A stretch of DNA of 64,000 nucleotides from Elymus sibiricus. Lineage: Eukaryota; Streptophyta; Magnoliopsida; Poales; Poaceae. The stretch lies in the NCBI GenBank assembly GCA_039707655.1, contig CM077667.1, positions 156,778,642 through 156,842,641 on the forward strand. The letters run 5' to 3'. The notes under the pieces are model-generated. The model ran no database searches, was not told the origin of the DNA, and saw only the letters and a program-made list of their open reading frames with translations. This document shows, one piece after another, positions 31,380 to 42,074 of this stretch (position 1 is its first letter; every line of letters starts with the position of its first letter). Both the position numbers and the translations under genes were made by a program.

Positions 31380-33850
31380 CGGCAGAAGGCTGAAGATAAC
31401 AAGCATCCCATCACGCTCTTTGAATGTTATGAGCACCAAGGTGTTTTCTTCCATAGATGAAGCTTGAAGAAAATCAGAGACCTTCCTTGTTAACACCATT
31501 CTTCAACTCAACTCAAGCCAATGAAGCGGGAAGAAGGAATGCTCACATAGACATCATCCTCGTAATAATCCAAAGTAACTTCCAGAGTTAAAAAGCCAGA
31601 ACTAGGAACCGCCACAAATTTCTTCAGACTCATCACAACAATGTTCGGAATTATCTAAAGAAACATTAAGTTACAATATTTTTTTAAAGGCTATGAATAG
31701 GAATAAATAAATAAATATAGATTGAGAAAAACAACAAAGAAAAATAAAGTTCAACATATGATGACGTTTAACATTATAAGAACTAATCTTGTGCATGAAA
31801 GGACAACACAATATTTAGTTGTCATCAAAGAGTTGATGTGACATGTAATACAATTACCGATATGAAAGCACACTTGCTCTTTTTGGTGGTTTTCGTAATT
31901 CATGTCAACATACATAGTGTTAGGCTAATGTTCTCCTCAAGTATATTTCAGGAAAAGTTCAACTTAGACAAGTAAATGGATGGAGATGTGAACCCCTCAA
32001 GCTACTGAGGAACTATGTTGGCAAAGCTCCAAGACTACATTTTTTGGTTTAGTGATCCAAGATCACATTGAGTCCATAGAAAAGCCAATACTATTAAAAG
32101 GGGACGAAGTTTTGATCACGAGTCATTTGCTCAAGTGCTTGAATATATTGCTCCAAAACCCTCAACCACACCCTCCAAATCCTATTTGTCCTAAACCCTA
32201 TAGCCTATCTCGGTCCCATGGAAACACTCTCTTTCGGACCCACAGAGATACACTTGAAAAATCAACTGCCTAAACCCTAACAAGTCGGATGCATCGAGAT
32301 GACCCTTCGGTCCCACTAAAGTGACTGTGCCAACCTTCTGTTACCCACCGACTTCATTTCGGAAATTCCAAAATGAACCGATCGGTGTCACCGAAGTGCA
32401 CTTGCCAACCTTCTGTTGCCTATCGATTTCGTTTCGGAATTCCCGAGTAGAATTGAACGGTCTCACCGAAGTGTGGAAAGTGCTTAGGTCATCACTCATC
32501 GGTCCCTCTGAGATGTTTCATCCGGTCACACCAAAAAGTTTAAAGTTTAGGACTTTTGTACTAATCAGTCTCACCGAGTGATTTTATTCAGTCCCACCGA
32601 GTAGTGCATAAAGTTGTGTAACAGTTAGGTTTTTGGTGATGGCTAGCACTTCCCATATCCTTTTTTGAGAGAGAACCACATACACTTGTGTTGAGATCAA
32701 GGGATTTCACTTCAACCATATGATCCTTGATTTCTAACCTCCCCAAGTTGCTTTTCACTCCAACCCATCTCCCACCACCATGCCAATTTTATGAGAGAGT
32801 GATTGAGTGTTGAGGAGACTATCTTTTTGAGCAGAAGGGCAAGGAGTTCATCATCGACAACAACATCTATTACCTTTTGGAGAGTGGTGTCTCCTAGATT
32901 GGTTAAGTGTCACTTGGGAGCCTTTAAATCTTATGGAGTTGAAGCAAAGAGTTTCTAAGCGCAAGGAGATCGCCTACTTCGTGAAGATCTATCCTGAGTG
33001 AGGCTAGTCCTTCATGGACGTAAGCCATGATGTAATACACAATGTTATTTCTTCATGGATACTTCATGGGCGGAGCCCTCCGTGGACTCGCGTAGCCGTT
33101 ACCCTCCGTGGGTTGAAGTCTCCATCAATGTGGACGTACGATAGCACCACCTATTAGAACCACGCCAAAAATCATCATGTCTTCATTGCGTTTGATTATC
33201 TCCAAACTCCACTCCCTTACTTTCTTTCACTTGCAAGTTGTATACTTTCCGCTGCCCATACTCTAGATATGCATGTGTAGATTGCATTGTTAGGAATTAA
33301 CTTGTGCTAAAATCTACCAAAGTTTCAAGAAAACTGAAAATTGCACCTTTTGCCTAGTTAGTGTCTATTCACCCCGCCTCTATACTGCTCCTTTCGATTC
33401 CTCGCGATAACCGAGATTGGCACCACGAGTGTAAAAAAAGTGTCGACAGGGTCCTCTTAGATTCACTCATACCCTGGAGTGCTATAGAAATAAATTCCAC
33501 ATGTTAAAGGGAACAACAAAATATGTCACATGAAACAGGGCAAATCATATTTTTTAGGAAAAACTTACCCCCACTAGGTAAAGGGAACAACAAAATTTTC
33601 ACCACTATAGAAATCAACACCAAGCAACGTTCCATAGTGCTCAAGTCAAACATTCACGGTATCACGACAACGGAAACCATAACCAGTCACTAGTTTCTCC
33701 CAGGAAGGACCATGGAATTTGTTGCCCACCCCACCATGAATGAATAGACCCCATTCACCATCGCTGGTCTAAAGGGCAAGATGATTATCCTTATCACCCC
33801 TCCGTCCGACTAAAGCCCTGCAATGCTCAACATACTAATAATGAGTTCTA
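31380..33850 (-). pseudogene. Exon-like remains of an unidentified gene, split by a solo LTR
   Basis: On the minus strand 33850-33569 translates with few stops to GRRGDKDNHLAL, SDGEWGLFIHGGVGNKF, HGPSWEKLVTGYGFRC and YSGENFVVPF, followed by a GTAAGT donor (33568). On the same strand an AG acceptor at 31655 is followed by MSLKKFVAVPSSGFLTLEVT, DYYEDDVYVSIPSSRFIGL and, in another frame, TLVLITFKERDGMLVIF. The two pieces look like consecutive exons of one gene whose intron took up the solo LTR at 31863-33404. HGPSWEKLVxGYG and GD-like spacing are reminiscent of B3/REM DNA-binding domains, but I do not recognise it firmly. In-frame stops show it is not functional as it stands. Confidence 0.4.
31863..33404 (+). 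mobile_element. Solo LTR (SIRE-like Copia, TGAAAGCACA type), plus orientation
   Basis: The 5-bp repeat CGATA flanks it (31858-31862 and 33405-33409). It starts TGAAAGCACACTTGCTC and ends CTTTCGATTCCTCG (CA has become CG). It is colinear with the reverse complement of the solo LTR at 53777-55299, so both belong to one family of about 1.52 kb LTRs. No internal region is present on either side, so it arose by LTR-LTR recombination. Several TCGGT/ACCGA words occur at 32200-32600. Confidence 0.8.
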
Positions 33851-33859
33851 ACATTGCAC

Positions 33860-34784
33860 CGAACATACTATAAAAAATAAACAAATCAAAACACAGATAA
33901 ACAAGACATCAGAATTCTAACTATTCAAAACAACATTATCAAAACTTATAGAACTAACTATGCACCACCACAAATTTTGACCAAAAAAAAAAAAAATTAC
34001 AACATGCCTCGAAGACCGCGGATCCAACAACACAGTGAACCGACTTGGTCAAAAGAGGGAAACGGGCCACTTGGGATGACGCAAAAAGGGCAAGCCATAT
34101 GTGCAAAGAACGTACTAGTTACTAAGAACTGATTGCACTGTCGAGTTGAAAGCTGACATTTGATAATGTTGGAAGCCCCTATCCATACCCGTAATTACCC
34201 AATAAATTTCCGTTGCCCAGAAATATAATAAAAAAATCAAAGGAAAAAATGAAACCAGAGGACACTAACCAACGGAGTACATGATTACCACCGACGAGCA
34301 AGGGATAATACAATCTTCTAACAGGTGGATGCGGCGAGTAGGCAGCTGTACCGCAGGACAAGAAGGAACGGAACCAGAGGAAGCACACCAGGCGACGATG
34401 GTGGCAACGCGAGGGGAAGACACATAGGATAAACAGATCAAAAGGTATAATAGAAAACCTAAAATGTTTAAAGACGAAAGTGTAAAATAATAATCACAAA
34501 GCTAAAACCAAAAACTGAAAAACAATCAGGAGCTACTCTCTGCGCTACAAATGTCAAACGCGGAGCACCCCGAAAAAAATCTACAGAGCCCCGACGACGC
34601 GACACTTGACGTGTCGTGAGTACTTTGACTGACCTTTACGGGGTACCCCTGATTTCGCACGAACAACGAGAGAACAACAACAAACGAAACATCATGCGAA
34701 TTCCGTACGTGGGCCGGCCGAACCGGAGGCTTGCTTAAGCGAATCCATGACTATTTGAACCCCGCGGTCGGCAAATAGGAGGGC
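33860..34784. other. No gene seen
   Basis: AT-rich sequence with a poly(A) run at about 33987-33999 and short unsupported frames. It may include upstream parts of the broken gene on the minus strand but I cannot recognise exons. Confidence 0.35.
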
Positions 34785-35590
34785 GCCCCTATTTCTCGCG
34801 TTACGCGAGATGAGAGGTTTCTCTCGCTGAAGAGCGCGCGAGCTGGCCGGCCCATGAGCGAGGGAGGGCATAACCTTTTTTTTTCTGTTTTTTTATTTTT
34901 TGTATAATTGTTTATACTTTAAAATATTCTAAATATATATATTACAAAAAACACTCATCGAAAAACATTTGAAAAATGTTGAACAAGTATTTGAAAAAAT
35001 GTTGATCATGTTTATAAAAATATTGAATAAATATTTTTTTAAACAATATTTGAAAATTTTGATAAAGTATTTTTAAAAAATGTTGATCATGTATATAAAA
35101 ATGTTGAACAAGTATTTGAAAAGTATTGAATAAGCATTTGATGAAAGGTTGATCATGTATATAAAACTGTTGAACAAGTATTTGAAAAATGTTGAACAAG
35201 TATTTTTTAAAATATTGTCATGTATATAAGAATGTAGAATGAAAAACAAAAAAAAACAAAAAAAAGTAAAAAAATAGAAGAAGAATGAAATAAAAGAAAA
35301 GAAAACGAAAAAAACAAAGAATAAAGAAAATGAAAAAAAAAAGAAAAAGGGTGAAAACCGGCTCCGATCGCCTCTAGTAGATCGTGATCCTACTACTAAC
35401 CAGTAACTGGAAGCGGAAGAAGTGGTTAGCTATGCGGGTTTTCTTCCTGGATGTGCTCCTTTTCTTCTCCATTTTTCCAATATACGCGCGCAAAAATTGA
35501 CCGGCCCAACACTGAGTACCTCGATGCGGGGGTTTCCTCTCAACTCGCTTAATGCGAGAAATAGACGTCGCGAGAAATAGGAGCCGCATG
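34785..35590. mobile_element. Foldback (Mutator-like) element with long inverted ends and AT-rich centre
   Basis: CCTATTTCTCGCGTTACGCG near 34795 is matched in inverted form by the complement of CGCGAGAAATAGGAGCCGC near 35570, and GGCCGGCCCATG at about 34847 by the complement of GACCGGCCCAA at about 35500. Arms of roughly 80-100 bp therefore pair. The centre (34970-35230) is a degenerate tandem array of GTTGAACAAGTATTTGAAAA and TGTTGATCATGTATATAAAA words. No protein is encoded. Exact ends and target duplication are uncertain. Confidence 0.5.
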
Positions 35591-35599
35591 TGACGAGGA

Positions 35600-36450
35600 G
35601 CTCCTATATGGCGCTTTAAGTGCCACGAAACATATCAGGCGCTCGCTACAGCGCCAAGTGGGCTGGCCCATGAAGCCGCACCGCACAAAACGGTAATAAA
35701 AACGCGACCCCCCCCCCCTCCCCCAATGCGCTCCCGCGACGAATCAAACTAGCACCCTAAATTACGTACAGGCGTGTCGTTGCAAGTGACTCAATCCAGC
35801 GCTAGCACTTTAAGAACTATTACATCCGCTCATACAAGATTTTTTTTAAAAGATGAAACTTCATAGATTTCGGAAAAATTTCATGAACATGCAACTAAAC
35901 GTTGCCCTTTTTTAAAAAAGTTCATTGATTATGAAAATAGTTCACAAAAAATTGAAAGAAGTCCTTCAAAATTTAGAAAAAAAAGGTTCACCAATTTGAA
36001 TAAATGTTCATCAATTTTGAAAAAAGTTAACATAACAGAAAAAACTTCATCAATTATTTATTTTTTAATTGAATTTTAGAAAAAGTTCATCAAATTTGAG
36101 AAAAGTTTGTTGATTTTTTATAAAGTTCTTCTATTTTGCAAAAAATTCATCTAATTTGTAAAAGGTTCATCGGATTTGAAAATAAAAGTTCATGGAATTT
36201 AAAAAAGTTCAAATTTAAAAATAATTCATAGTTTTTTTAAATGTTTACTAAATTAAAAAAAGCATCAGTTTTGGAAATAAAGCTCATCGAATTTGAAAGA
36301 GAATATCATACATTTGAAAAAATGTCACGCATCTAAGAAAACAAAAAAGAAAGAAAAAAACACATATAATGTATGGGGCATTTCCTGTACGTATAAAAAG
36401 AAGAAAGGAGGTTTGTATGTACCAACTAGATCATGATGACGCGCGTTGCC
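35600..36450. other. AT-rich Mutator-like debris with degenerate GTTCATC...AAA array
   Basis: GCTCGCTACAGCGCCAAGTG near 35642 looks like a Mutator-type inverted end and is followed by a C-run (35708-35717). From 35890 to 36330 the word (A)GTTCAT(C/T)nAATTTGAAAA recurs in degenerate form. No matching opposite arm was found, and no gene is seen. Confidence 0.4.
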
Positions 36451-36550
36451 GCGCCCGTCTATTTTGACAATAAAAATAACAAGAATTTACATAAATATAT
36501 AGAAGCAAGAAATTAGAAAGTTAAATTTGCATAAAATGTTAATTTGTTAG

Positions 36551-36702
36551 TGTTGAATATGTGATTGCATGTATTACTTGTATATCAAGCCCACATATTC
36601 CATGTATAGTTGAGGACGTGGCTACCTTTGTACATTATATATACGTGCCTATGCACCCGATCAATACATTATGAGTTGCATAGCTAAACCTATTCTTCTA
36701 CA
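36551..36702 (+). repeat. 5' LTR of the Gag-less short-LTR Copia
   Basis: 152 bp with a TATATATA box at 36636-36643; the very short LTR is complete between the GTTAG duplication and the primer-binding site. Confidence 0.9.
36636..36643 (+). promoter_or_regulatory. TATA box in the short Copia LTR
   Basis: TATATATA lies 60 bp from the LTR end, the usual distance for transcription starting inside such a short LTR. An equivalent box occurs in the 3' LTR near 41117. Confidence 0.55.
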
Positions 36703-37074
36703 TGGTATCAGTTACCCTCCGATCCAAACCCTAGCTTCCGCTCCCTGTCGCCGCCGCACCTCTCCTTCGGTCCTTCCTCCCTAGCCGCCGCATCTCCTGC
36801 CACCGCTGCACTTCTTCTCCATCCCCACGCAGCCGCCGTCCTTCACGCTGCTACTAAACTTCGCCCTGCCATCGCAGCCGCCCTCCTCCTTCCTTTAGTG
36901 CAGACTTGCAGTCCAGGTTCACGTACGCGTACGTGCAAGGTGTATCCATCCACGTACGTGCAAGGTGTATCCATCCAGCTGTGTGCTTGCTAGCTTGTAC
37001 GTGCATGTGTGCTTGTTAGCAGCCGCTGCTTTTTCTTGCCGTAGCCGCCGCCGCACCATCTAGCCGCCGCTGCT
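36703..37074 (+). other. Primer-binding site and leader of the Gag-less Copia
   Basis: TGGTATCAG at 36703 is followed by Pro/Ala-codon-rich leader resembling that of the element at 52501. It contains a direct repeat of CGTACGTGCAAGGTGTATCC (about 36929 and 36953). Confidence 0.7.
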
Positions 37075-39490
37075 ATGGCCTCCATTAGCTCCTCCGTCAC
37101 CGGCCCCTTCCACCAGTTAGCCGGACCCGCATCATCGGAGCCGTTCTACCAGGCGCTGCCCTACCCGCAGCAGCCGCCGCAGCGTCCGGCCCCGCCCACG
37201 TCCTCATGGTCGGCCGGGCCACACCCTTGGACCGGAGTTCCTTTGCCCTACCTTGCCGGGCCGCAGCTGCAGGGCGCCTACCCCATGCTGCCTTCTCCTC
37301 TGATGCAGCCGGCCAGCGCCCACTACACCAACGCCATGGCGCCTCCAATGCCTCCGACGTCGTGGGATCAGGCGCTCCTAGCGGCTTTTCCTTCGGCTCC
37401 CTCACTGACTAACCATCTCGCTGGTGGTGATTGGTACATGGATACGGGTGCCTCCGCTCACATGTCCGCTCGTCCCGATAATCCCGATGCTTTCCATCCC
37501 GTCAATACTTCTACGCGCATCACCGTCGGTGATGGCTCCTCTCTCCCTATCACACATGTGGGACATGCATTTTTTCCTTCATCGTCTATGCCATTGTCTA
37601 TGTCTAACATACTTGTTTCGCCCGACCTCATTAAGAATCTTGTTTCCGTTCGATATCTTACTCATGAAAATCCTATCACCGTTGAATTTGATAAGTGCAG
37701 CTTTTCTGTCAAGGACGCTCGTACCCGGATGATACTCTACCGATGTGACAGCCCTGATGAGCTCTACCCAATACACCCACCCTCCTCTACCACCACCGCT
37801 CCAGTTGCCTTCTCCGTCAGTATGGATCTTTGGCACGCTCGTTTGGGTCATCCCAACCCCTCTACACTTCGTCATATTCTTCAGACTTTCAGTTTTTCCT
37901 GTGATAAGATCGCCGATCACACTTGCCATGCTTGTCGTCTAGGAAAACATGTCCGTCTTCCATTTAGTGCATCATCCACCATAGCATCATATCCCTTTGA
38001 GTTAATTCATAGCGATGTCTGGACTTCTCCTGTTGCAAGTAATACGGGTTATCTTTACTACCTTGTCATTTTAGATGATTATTCTCATTATGTGTGGACT
38101 TTTTCGTTACGTCGAAAATCTGATGTCCTCTCCACTCTTACGGCTTTTTACTCACATGTCACTACACAATTTGGTCGTCCCATACATGCGCTCCAAACTG
38201 ACAATGGGAAAGAGTTCGATAATCTCGCCGTCCGTACCCTACTCACCACACATGGTACTATATTTCGTCTTACTTGCCCTTATACTTCGCAACAAAACGA
38301 GCGTGCCGAGCGTGTTCTTCGCACTCTTAACGATTGCGTTCGCACACTTCTCTTCCACGCAAATGTGCCGCCCCGTTTTTGGCCGGATGCTCTTGCCACG
38401 GCCTCTCTTCTTCTCAATATCCGACCATGCCGAACTCGTTGGAATTATGCACCACATCATCTCTTGTATGGCACTCCACCATCCTACAATGAGCTTCGAG
38501 TCTTTGGGTACCTTTGCTACCCTAGCATAGCCTCTACCGCCCCTCATAAGCTCGCTCCGCGCTCTCTTGCATGCATTTTTCTCGGATACACTGCCAACAC
38601 GAAGGGCTACCGGTGCTACGATCCCGTCTCTCACCGTGTGATCACTTCGAGACATGTTTACTTTGATGAACGGGTATTTCCGTTTCAGCAGGTCTCTCCG
38701 GGTGTCGCTTCATCACCTCCATCCGGCTCATCGCCGGGCATCTCGGATGTTCGGGCCCCTTCTCGGAGGCCTCATGGGGGTCCTTCGCGCTCGGCTCTTG
38801 GGCCACCTCCTGGCTTCCCGGTACGGGCGCCCCCTCCGGATGCGGCTGCTATAGCCACCGGCTCACTGCCCGCCTCGCCCCATGTGGCTAGAGGTTCGGG
38901 CGCCTGCTCACTGCTCGCCTCGCCTTATGTGGCTGGAGGTTCGGGCGCCTGCTCACTGCCCGCCTCGCCCTATGTGGCTGGAGGTTCGGGCGCCTGCTCA
39001 CTGCCCGCCTCGCCCTATGTGGCTGGAGGTTCGAGCGCCGACTCACTGCCTGCCTCGCCCCATGTGGCTGGAGGTTCGGGCGCCGACTCATTGCCCACCT
39101 CGCCTGATGTGGCTGGAGGTTCGGGCGCCGGCTCTCTGCTCGCCTCGCCCCCCGCGGCTAGAGGCTTGGGCGGTGCCACATGCACCAACTCAGTGCCCGC
39201 CTCGCCCGATACAGCTGGCGACTCGGCCTCGGCCTCGACCGACCCCGCTGTACCCGTCGAGTCATCGGTCATCTCCACGCCCGCCACCTCGGCGAGCTCG
39301 GCTGGGGGTGTCTCCTCTGCGACGGGTTCTTCATCGCCATTCTCACCCGTTGCACCACCCGTCCAGTCACCCCCATGCCACATGGTGACTCGCACTCGGG
39401 CTGGTGTTTATTGCCCGAGTAACCGCTACCCAGCCGATGAGTACTTTTGCGGTGCCTCAACATCCTCGCCATCGCCAGTTCCGAATCGGC
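37075..39490 (+). pseudogene. Copia protease, integrase and Pol linker (no Gag core)
   Basis: The ATG at 37075 (MASISSSVTGPF) opens a frame that passes at once into a Pro-rich linker, then protease (WYMDTGASAHMSA, about 37432-37470) and the pre-integrase region (LWHARLGHPNPSTLRHIL). The HHCC and CHACRLGKH region follows, then integrase (HSDVWTSP, VILDDYSHYVW, QTDNGKEF, YTSQQNERAERV) and GYRCYDPVSHR. Protease D-T-G and integrase D, D, E are present. No UBN2-type Gag domain or zinc knuckle is seen. A 15-residue repeat array (38863-39177) lies in the linker. Near 39480 a 1-base change moves RT into another frame; the frame then runs on meaninglessly to 40080. Confidence 0.85.
38863..39177 (+). 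repeat. 45-bp coding minisatellite, seven copies, in Copia Pol linker
   Basis: Seven units encode variants of SLPASPYVAGGSGAC in frame, with DNA unit TGTGGCTGGAGGTTCGGGCG as core. The copies differ by few bases. A shorter homologous but non-repeated linker exists in the element at 52302, so the array arose by expansion in this copy or lineage. Confidence 0.9.
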
Positions 39491-41011
39491 TCGCGCCGCT
39501 CTTCGCGATCCGAACTGGCTCGCCGCGATGCAGGAGGAGTTCGATGCGCTGCAACGTAATCGGACCTGGCAGCTTGTTCCCCGGCCTCGTCACGCCAACA
39601 TCATCACCGGGAAGTGAGTGTTCCGTCACAAGACGCGACCCGATGGTACTCTCGAGCGATACAAGGCTCGCTGGGTGGTTCGTGGTTTCCGCCAGCGCGC
39701 CGGTGTTGATTTCACCGACACATTCGCACCGGTGGTCAAGCCAGGCACGATCCGTACCGTGCTACAGCTTGCCGTGTCCCGTGCTTGGCCGGTACATCAG
39801 ATGGACATCTCGAACGCCTTCCTCCACGGACATCTTGCAGAACAGGTCTACTGCCAGCAACCCACCGGCTTCATTGATGCTGCTCATCCAGACCATGTGT
39901 GCCTGCTCTCGCTCTCTCTCTATGGGCTCAAGCAAGCCCCACGTGCGTGGTACCAGCGCATCGCTGCCTTCCTTCAGCAGCTTGGGTTCCGAGCTACTCG
40001 CTCTGACGCCTCGTTGTTCGTCTATCATCAGGGCCATGCGACCGCATACCTCTTGCTTTATGTCGATGACATCATCTTGACGGCTTCTTCAGTTGAGCTC
40101 CTTCGCCAACTTACAGCTCACCTCAGCACCGAGTTCGCCATCAAGGACCTAGGTCCTTTGCACTACTTCCTCGGGATTGAGGTGGTGCGACGTACTGATG
40201 GGTTCTTTCTTCATCAACAAAAGTATGCCCATGAGTTGCTCGAGCGTGCCGGCATGCTTAATTGCAAGTCTGTACCTACGCCTATCGACACAAATGCAAA
40301 GGTTTCTGCACTTGACGGTTCGCCGCCGCCGGACACTGCCTTCTACCGCTCCATTGTCGGTGCTCTCCAGTACTTGACACTCACTCGACCGGACTTGCAG
40401 TATGCTGTACAGCAGGTGTGTCATCACATGCACTCTCCGCGTGATTCTCATTGGAACCTGGTGAAGCGGATCCTTCGGTACATCCGCGGTACTATGGCTC
40501 TTGGTCTCACATTGTCGGCCTCATCATCCACCGATCTGGTTGCCTACTCCGACGCAGACTGGGCTGGCTGTCCCGACACTCGTTGATCTACCTCCGGCTA
40601 TTGTGTCTACCTTGGCCCCTCACTCATATCGTGGTCGTCTAAATGACAACCCACGGTGTCACGTTCCAGTGCCGAGGCGGAGTACCGGGCGGTGGCTAAT
40701 GCCGTCGCCGAGCGTTCATGGCTTCGACAACTTCTCCAGGAGCTACAACTTGACGTTCCGAAGGCCACCATCGTCTACTGTGACAATGTCTCCGCCGTCT
40801 ACCTCTCCGCCAACCCCGTTCATCATCGTCGCACGAAGCACATTGAGCTTGACATCCACTTCGTGCATGAGCAGGTGGCTCTCGGACGCGTCCGCGTCTT
40901 GCATGTTCCCACCGCTCAGCAATTCGCCGACGTGATGACCAAGGGGTTACCGACCACTACTTTTGAGGAGTTCCGGTCCAGCCTATGCGTCACAGGTGGC
41001 GTATTGACTGC
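39491..41011 (+). pseudogene. Copia reverse transcriptase and RNase H
   Basis: In the frame starting near 39491 (ARAALRDPNWLAAMQEEFDA) RT follows with RTWQLVPRP, HANIITGK then TGA where TGG (Trp) is expected (39615-39617). It continues FRHKTRPDGTLERYKARWV, HQMDISNAFLHGHL, LYGLKQAPRAWYQR and catalytic LLYVDDIILTAS (about 40054-40090). RNase H has AYSDADWAGCPD, TGA at 40584-40586 (CGA expected), another TGA near 40642 (CGA expected), then SSAEAEYRAVANA and YCDNVSAVYL. The end HVPTAQQFADVMTKGLP and EEFRSSLCV precedes the G run. Apart from these stops the frame is continuous. Confidence 0.85.
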
Positions 41012-41029
41012 GGGGGGGGGGGGGGGGGG
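41012..41029 (+). other. Polypurine tract: uninterrupted run of 18 G
   Basis: G18 directly abuts the 3' LTR start. Homopolymer length may be affected by sequencing or assembly error. Confidence 0.8.
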
Positions 41030-41184
41030 TGTTGAATATGTGATTGCATGTATTACTTGTACATCAAGCCCACCTCATATTCCCTGTATAGTTGAGGACG
41101 TGGCTACCTTTGTACATTATATATACATGCCTATGCACCCGATCAATACATTGTGAGTTGCATAGCTAAACCTATTCTTCTACA
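41030..41184 (+). repeat. 3' LTR of the Gag-less short-LTR Copia
   Basis: 155 bp, near-identical to 36551-36702, followed by the GTTAG duplication. Confidence 0.9.
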
Positions 41185-41189
41185 GTTAG

Positions 41190-42070
41190 AAATAAAATGC
41201 ATTGTATACAAAAAACATTATTTTGTCGTAGTTGTCATATGATTCAGGTACATCTCAGTTACAAGAAGGCACAATGAGATTGAAAGAAGATAATAACATA
41301 AACGTGAAGCTTAATTATAACTATCGAGGTTCCAAAATTTAGTAATAGGAAATGAACAACTTATCAAAGGGTATGAACGCAAAGTATGTTTGCAAACTTC
41401 TGTCGATTCCATGCATTGTCTTCGAGATTCTTAATTATAACTATCAACATTATGTTCAATACATATCTTCTCACCGTTGAGGTCAATCCTACTGGTGCTT
41501 GCAGATTTGAACCATCATACATAGCGTCATTTGAATAAAGTGAGAGGTTGTGGAGTGCGAATTTATACACATTTGTGACGGATCTGGAAAGTTTCGTTCA
41601 AAAATATTATGATTTGCATGCTGTGCAAAAAGACAAAATGTAGGCCCAACAACAAAAATAAATTGGCCTATTGTCATTTATGTATTTGTCTTTTTTTTTG
41701 TACGCCACGTATGAAACTATATTGTTCTACAACTTTTCTCGGACGTGTTAAACATGTATTTGTATATGTCCAGAAAAGATTAATTTTTTCTTGGGCTGTA
41801 TAAATATGTTTTTGAAAAACGAGCTCACTGGAGCCCGGCCTCCATTGGTCATTAGCGGAGGTTGTAGTGCTTTTGCCTTATAGTGTACAGTAGAAAGAAG
41901 TTGTCATTGAGATCAATGCTGATGGTCCTTATGGATTTGATCCATCATATATAGCGCCTTGAATGAAAATTTGTTAGCACACACACAAAAAAAATCTCAT
42001 GCAAATGACATGCCAAATTAGCGACATAACTTAGATGTGTTGACTTCAGTCGCAAGGGTGAAAGTATGGT
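41190..42070. other. No gene seen
   Basis: AT-rich sequence continuing the target site of the short-LTR Copia (it joins 36450-36550). A word TTAATTATAACTATC is repeated (about 41310 and 41430). No supported reading frame. Confidence 0.4.
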
Positions 42071-42074
42071 ACCT

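Larger units (their letters stand above)
36551..41184 (+). mobile_element. Complete short-LTR Copia retrotransposon lacking the Gag domain
   Basis: LTRs 36551-36702 (152 bp) and 41030-41184 (155 bp) start TGTTGAATATG and end TTCTACA. The 5-bp duplication GTTAG flanks the element (36546-36550 and 41185-41189). The primer-binding site TGGTATCAG is at 36703, and an 18-base G run precedes the 3' LTR. The coding order protease-integrase-RT-RNase H is Copia. The Gag core present in the related element at 52302 is absent, so this copy looks like an internal deletion derivative that needs Gag in trans. The LTRs differ by about 4 substitutions and a 3-bp indel. Confidence 0.92.

Noticed and set aside
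37097..37405. Antisense frame over the Copia leader/linker
   Set aside because: Shadow of the Pro/Ala-rich Pol linker.
38863..39177. Collagen- or silk-like repeat protein gene
   Set aside because: The repeat is in frame with Copia integrase and is a linker expansion.
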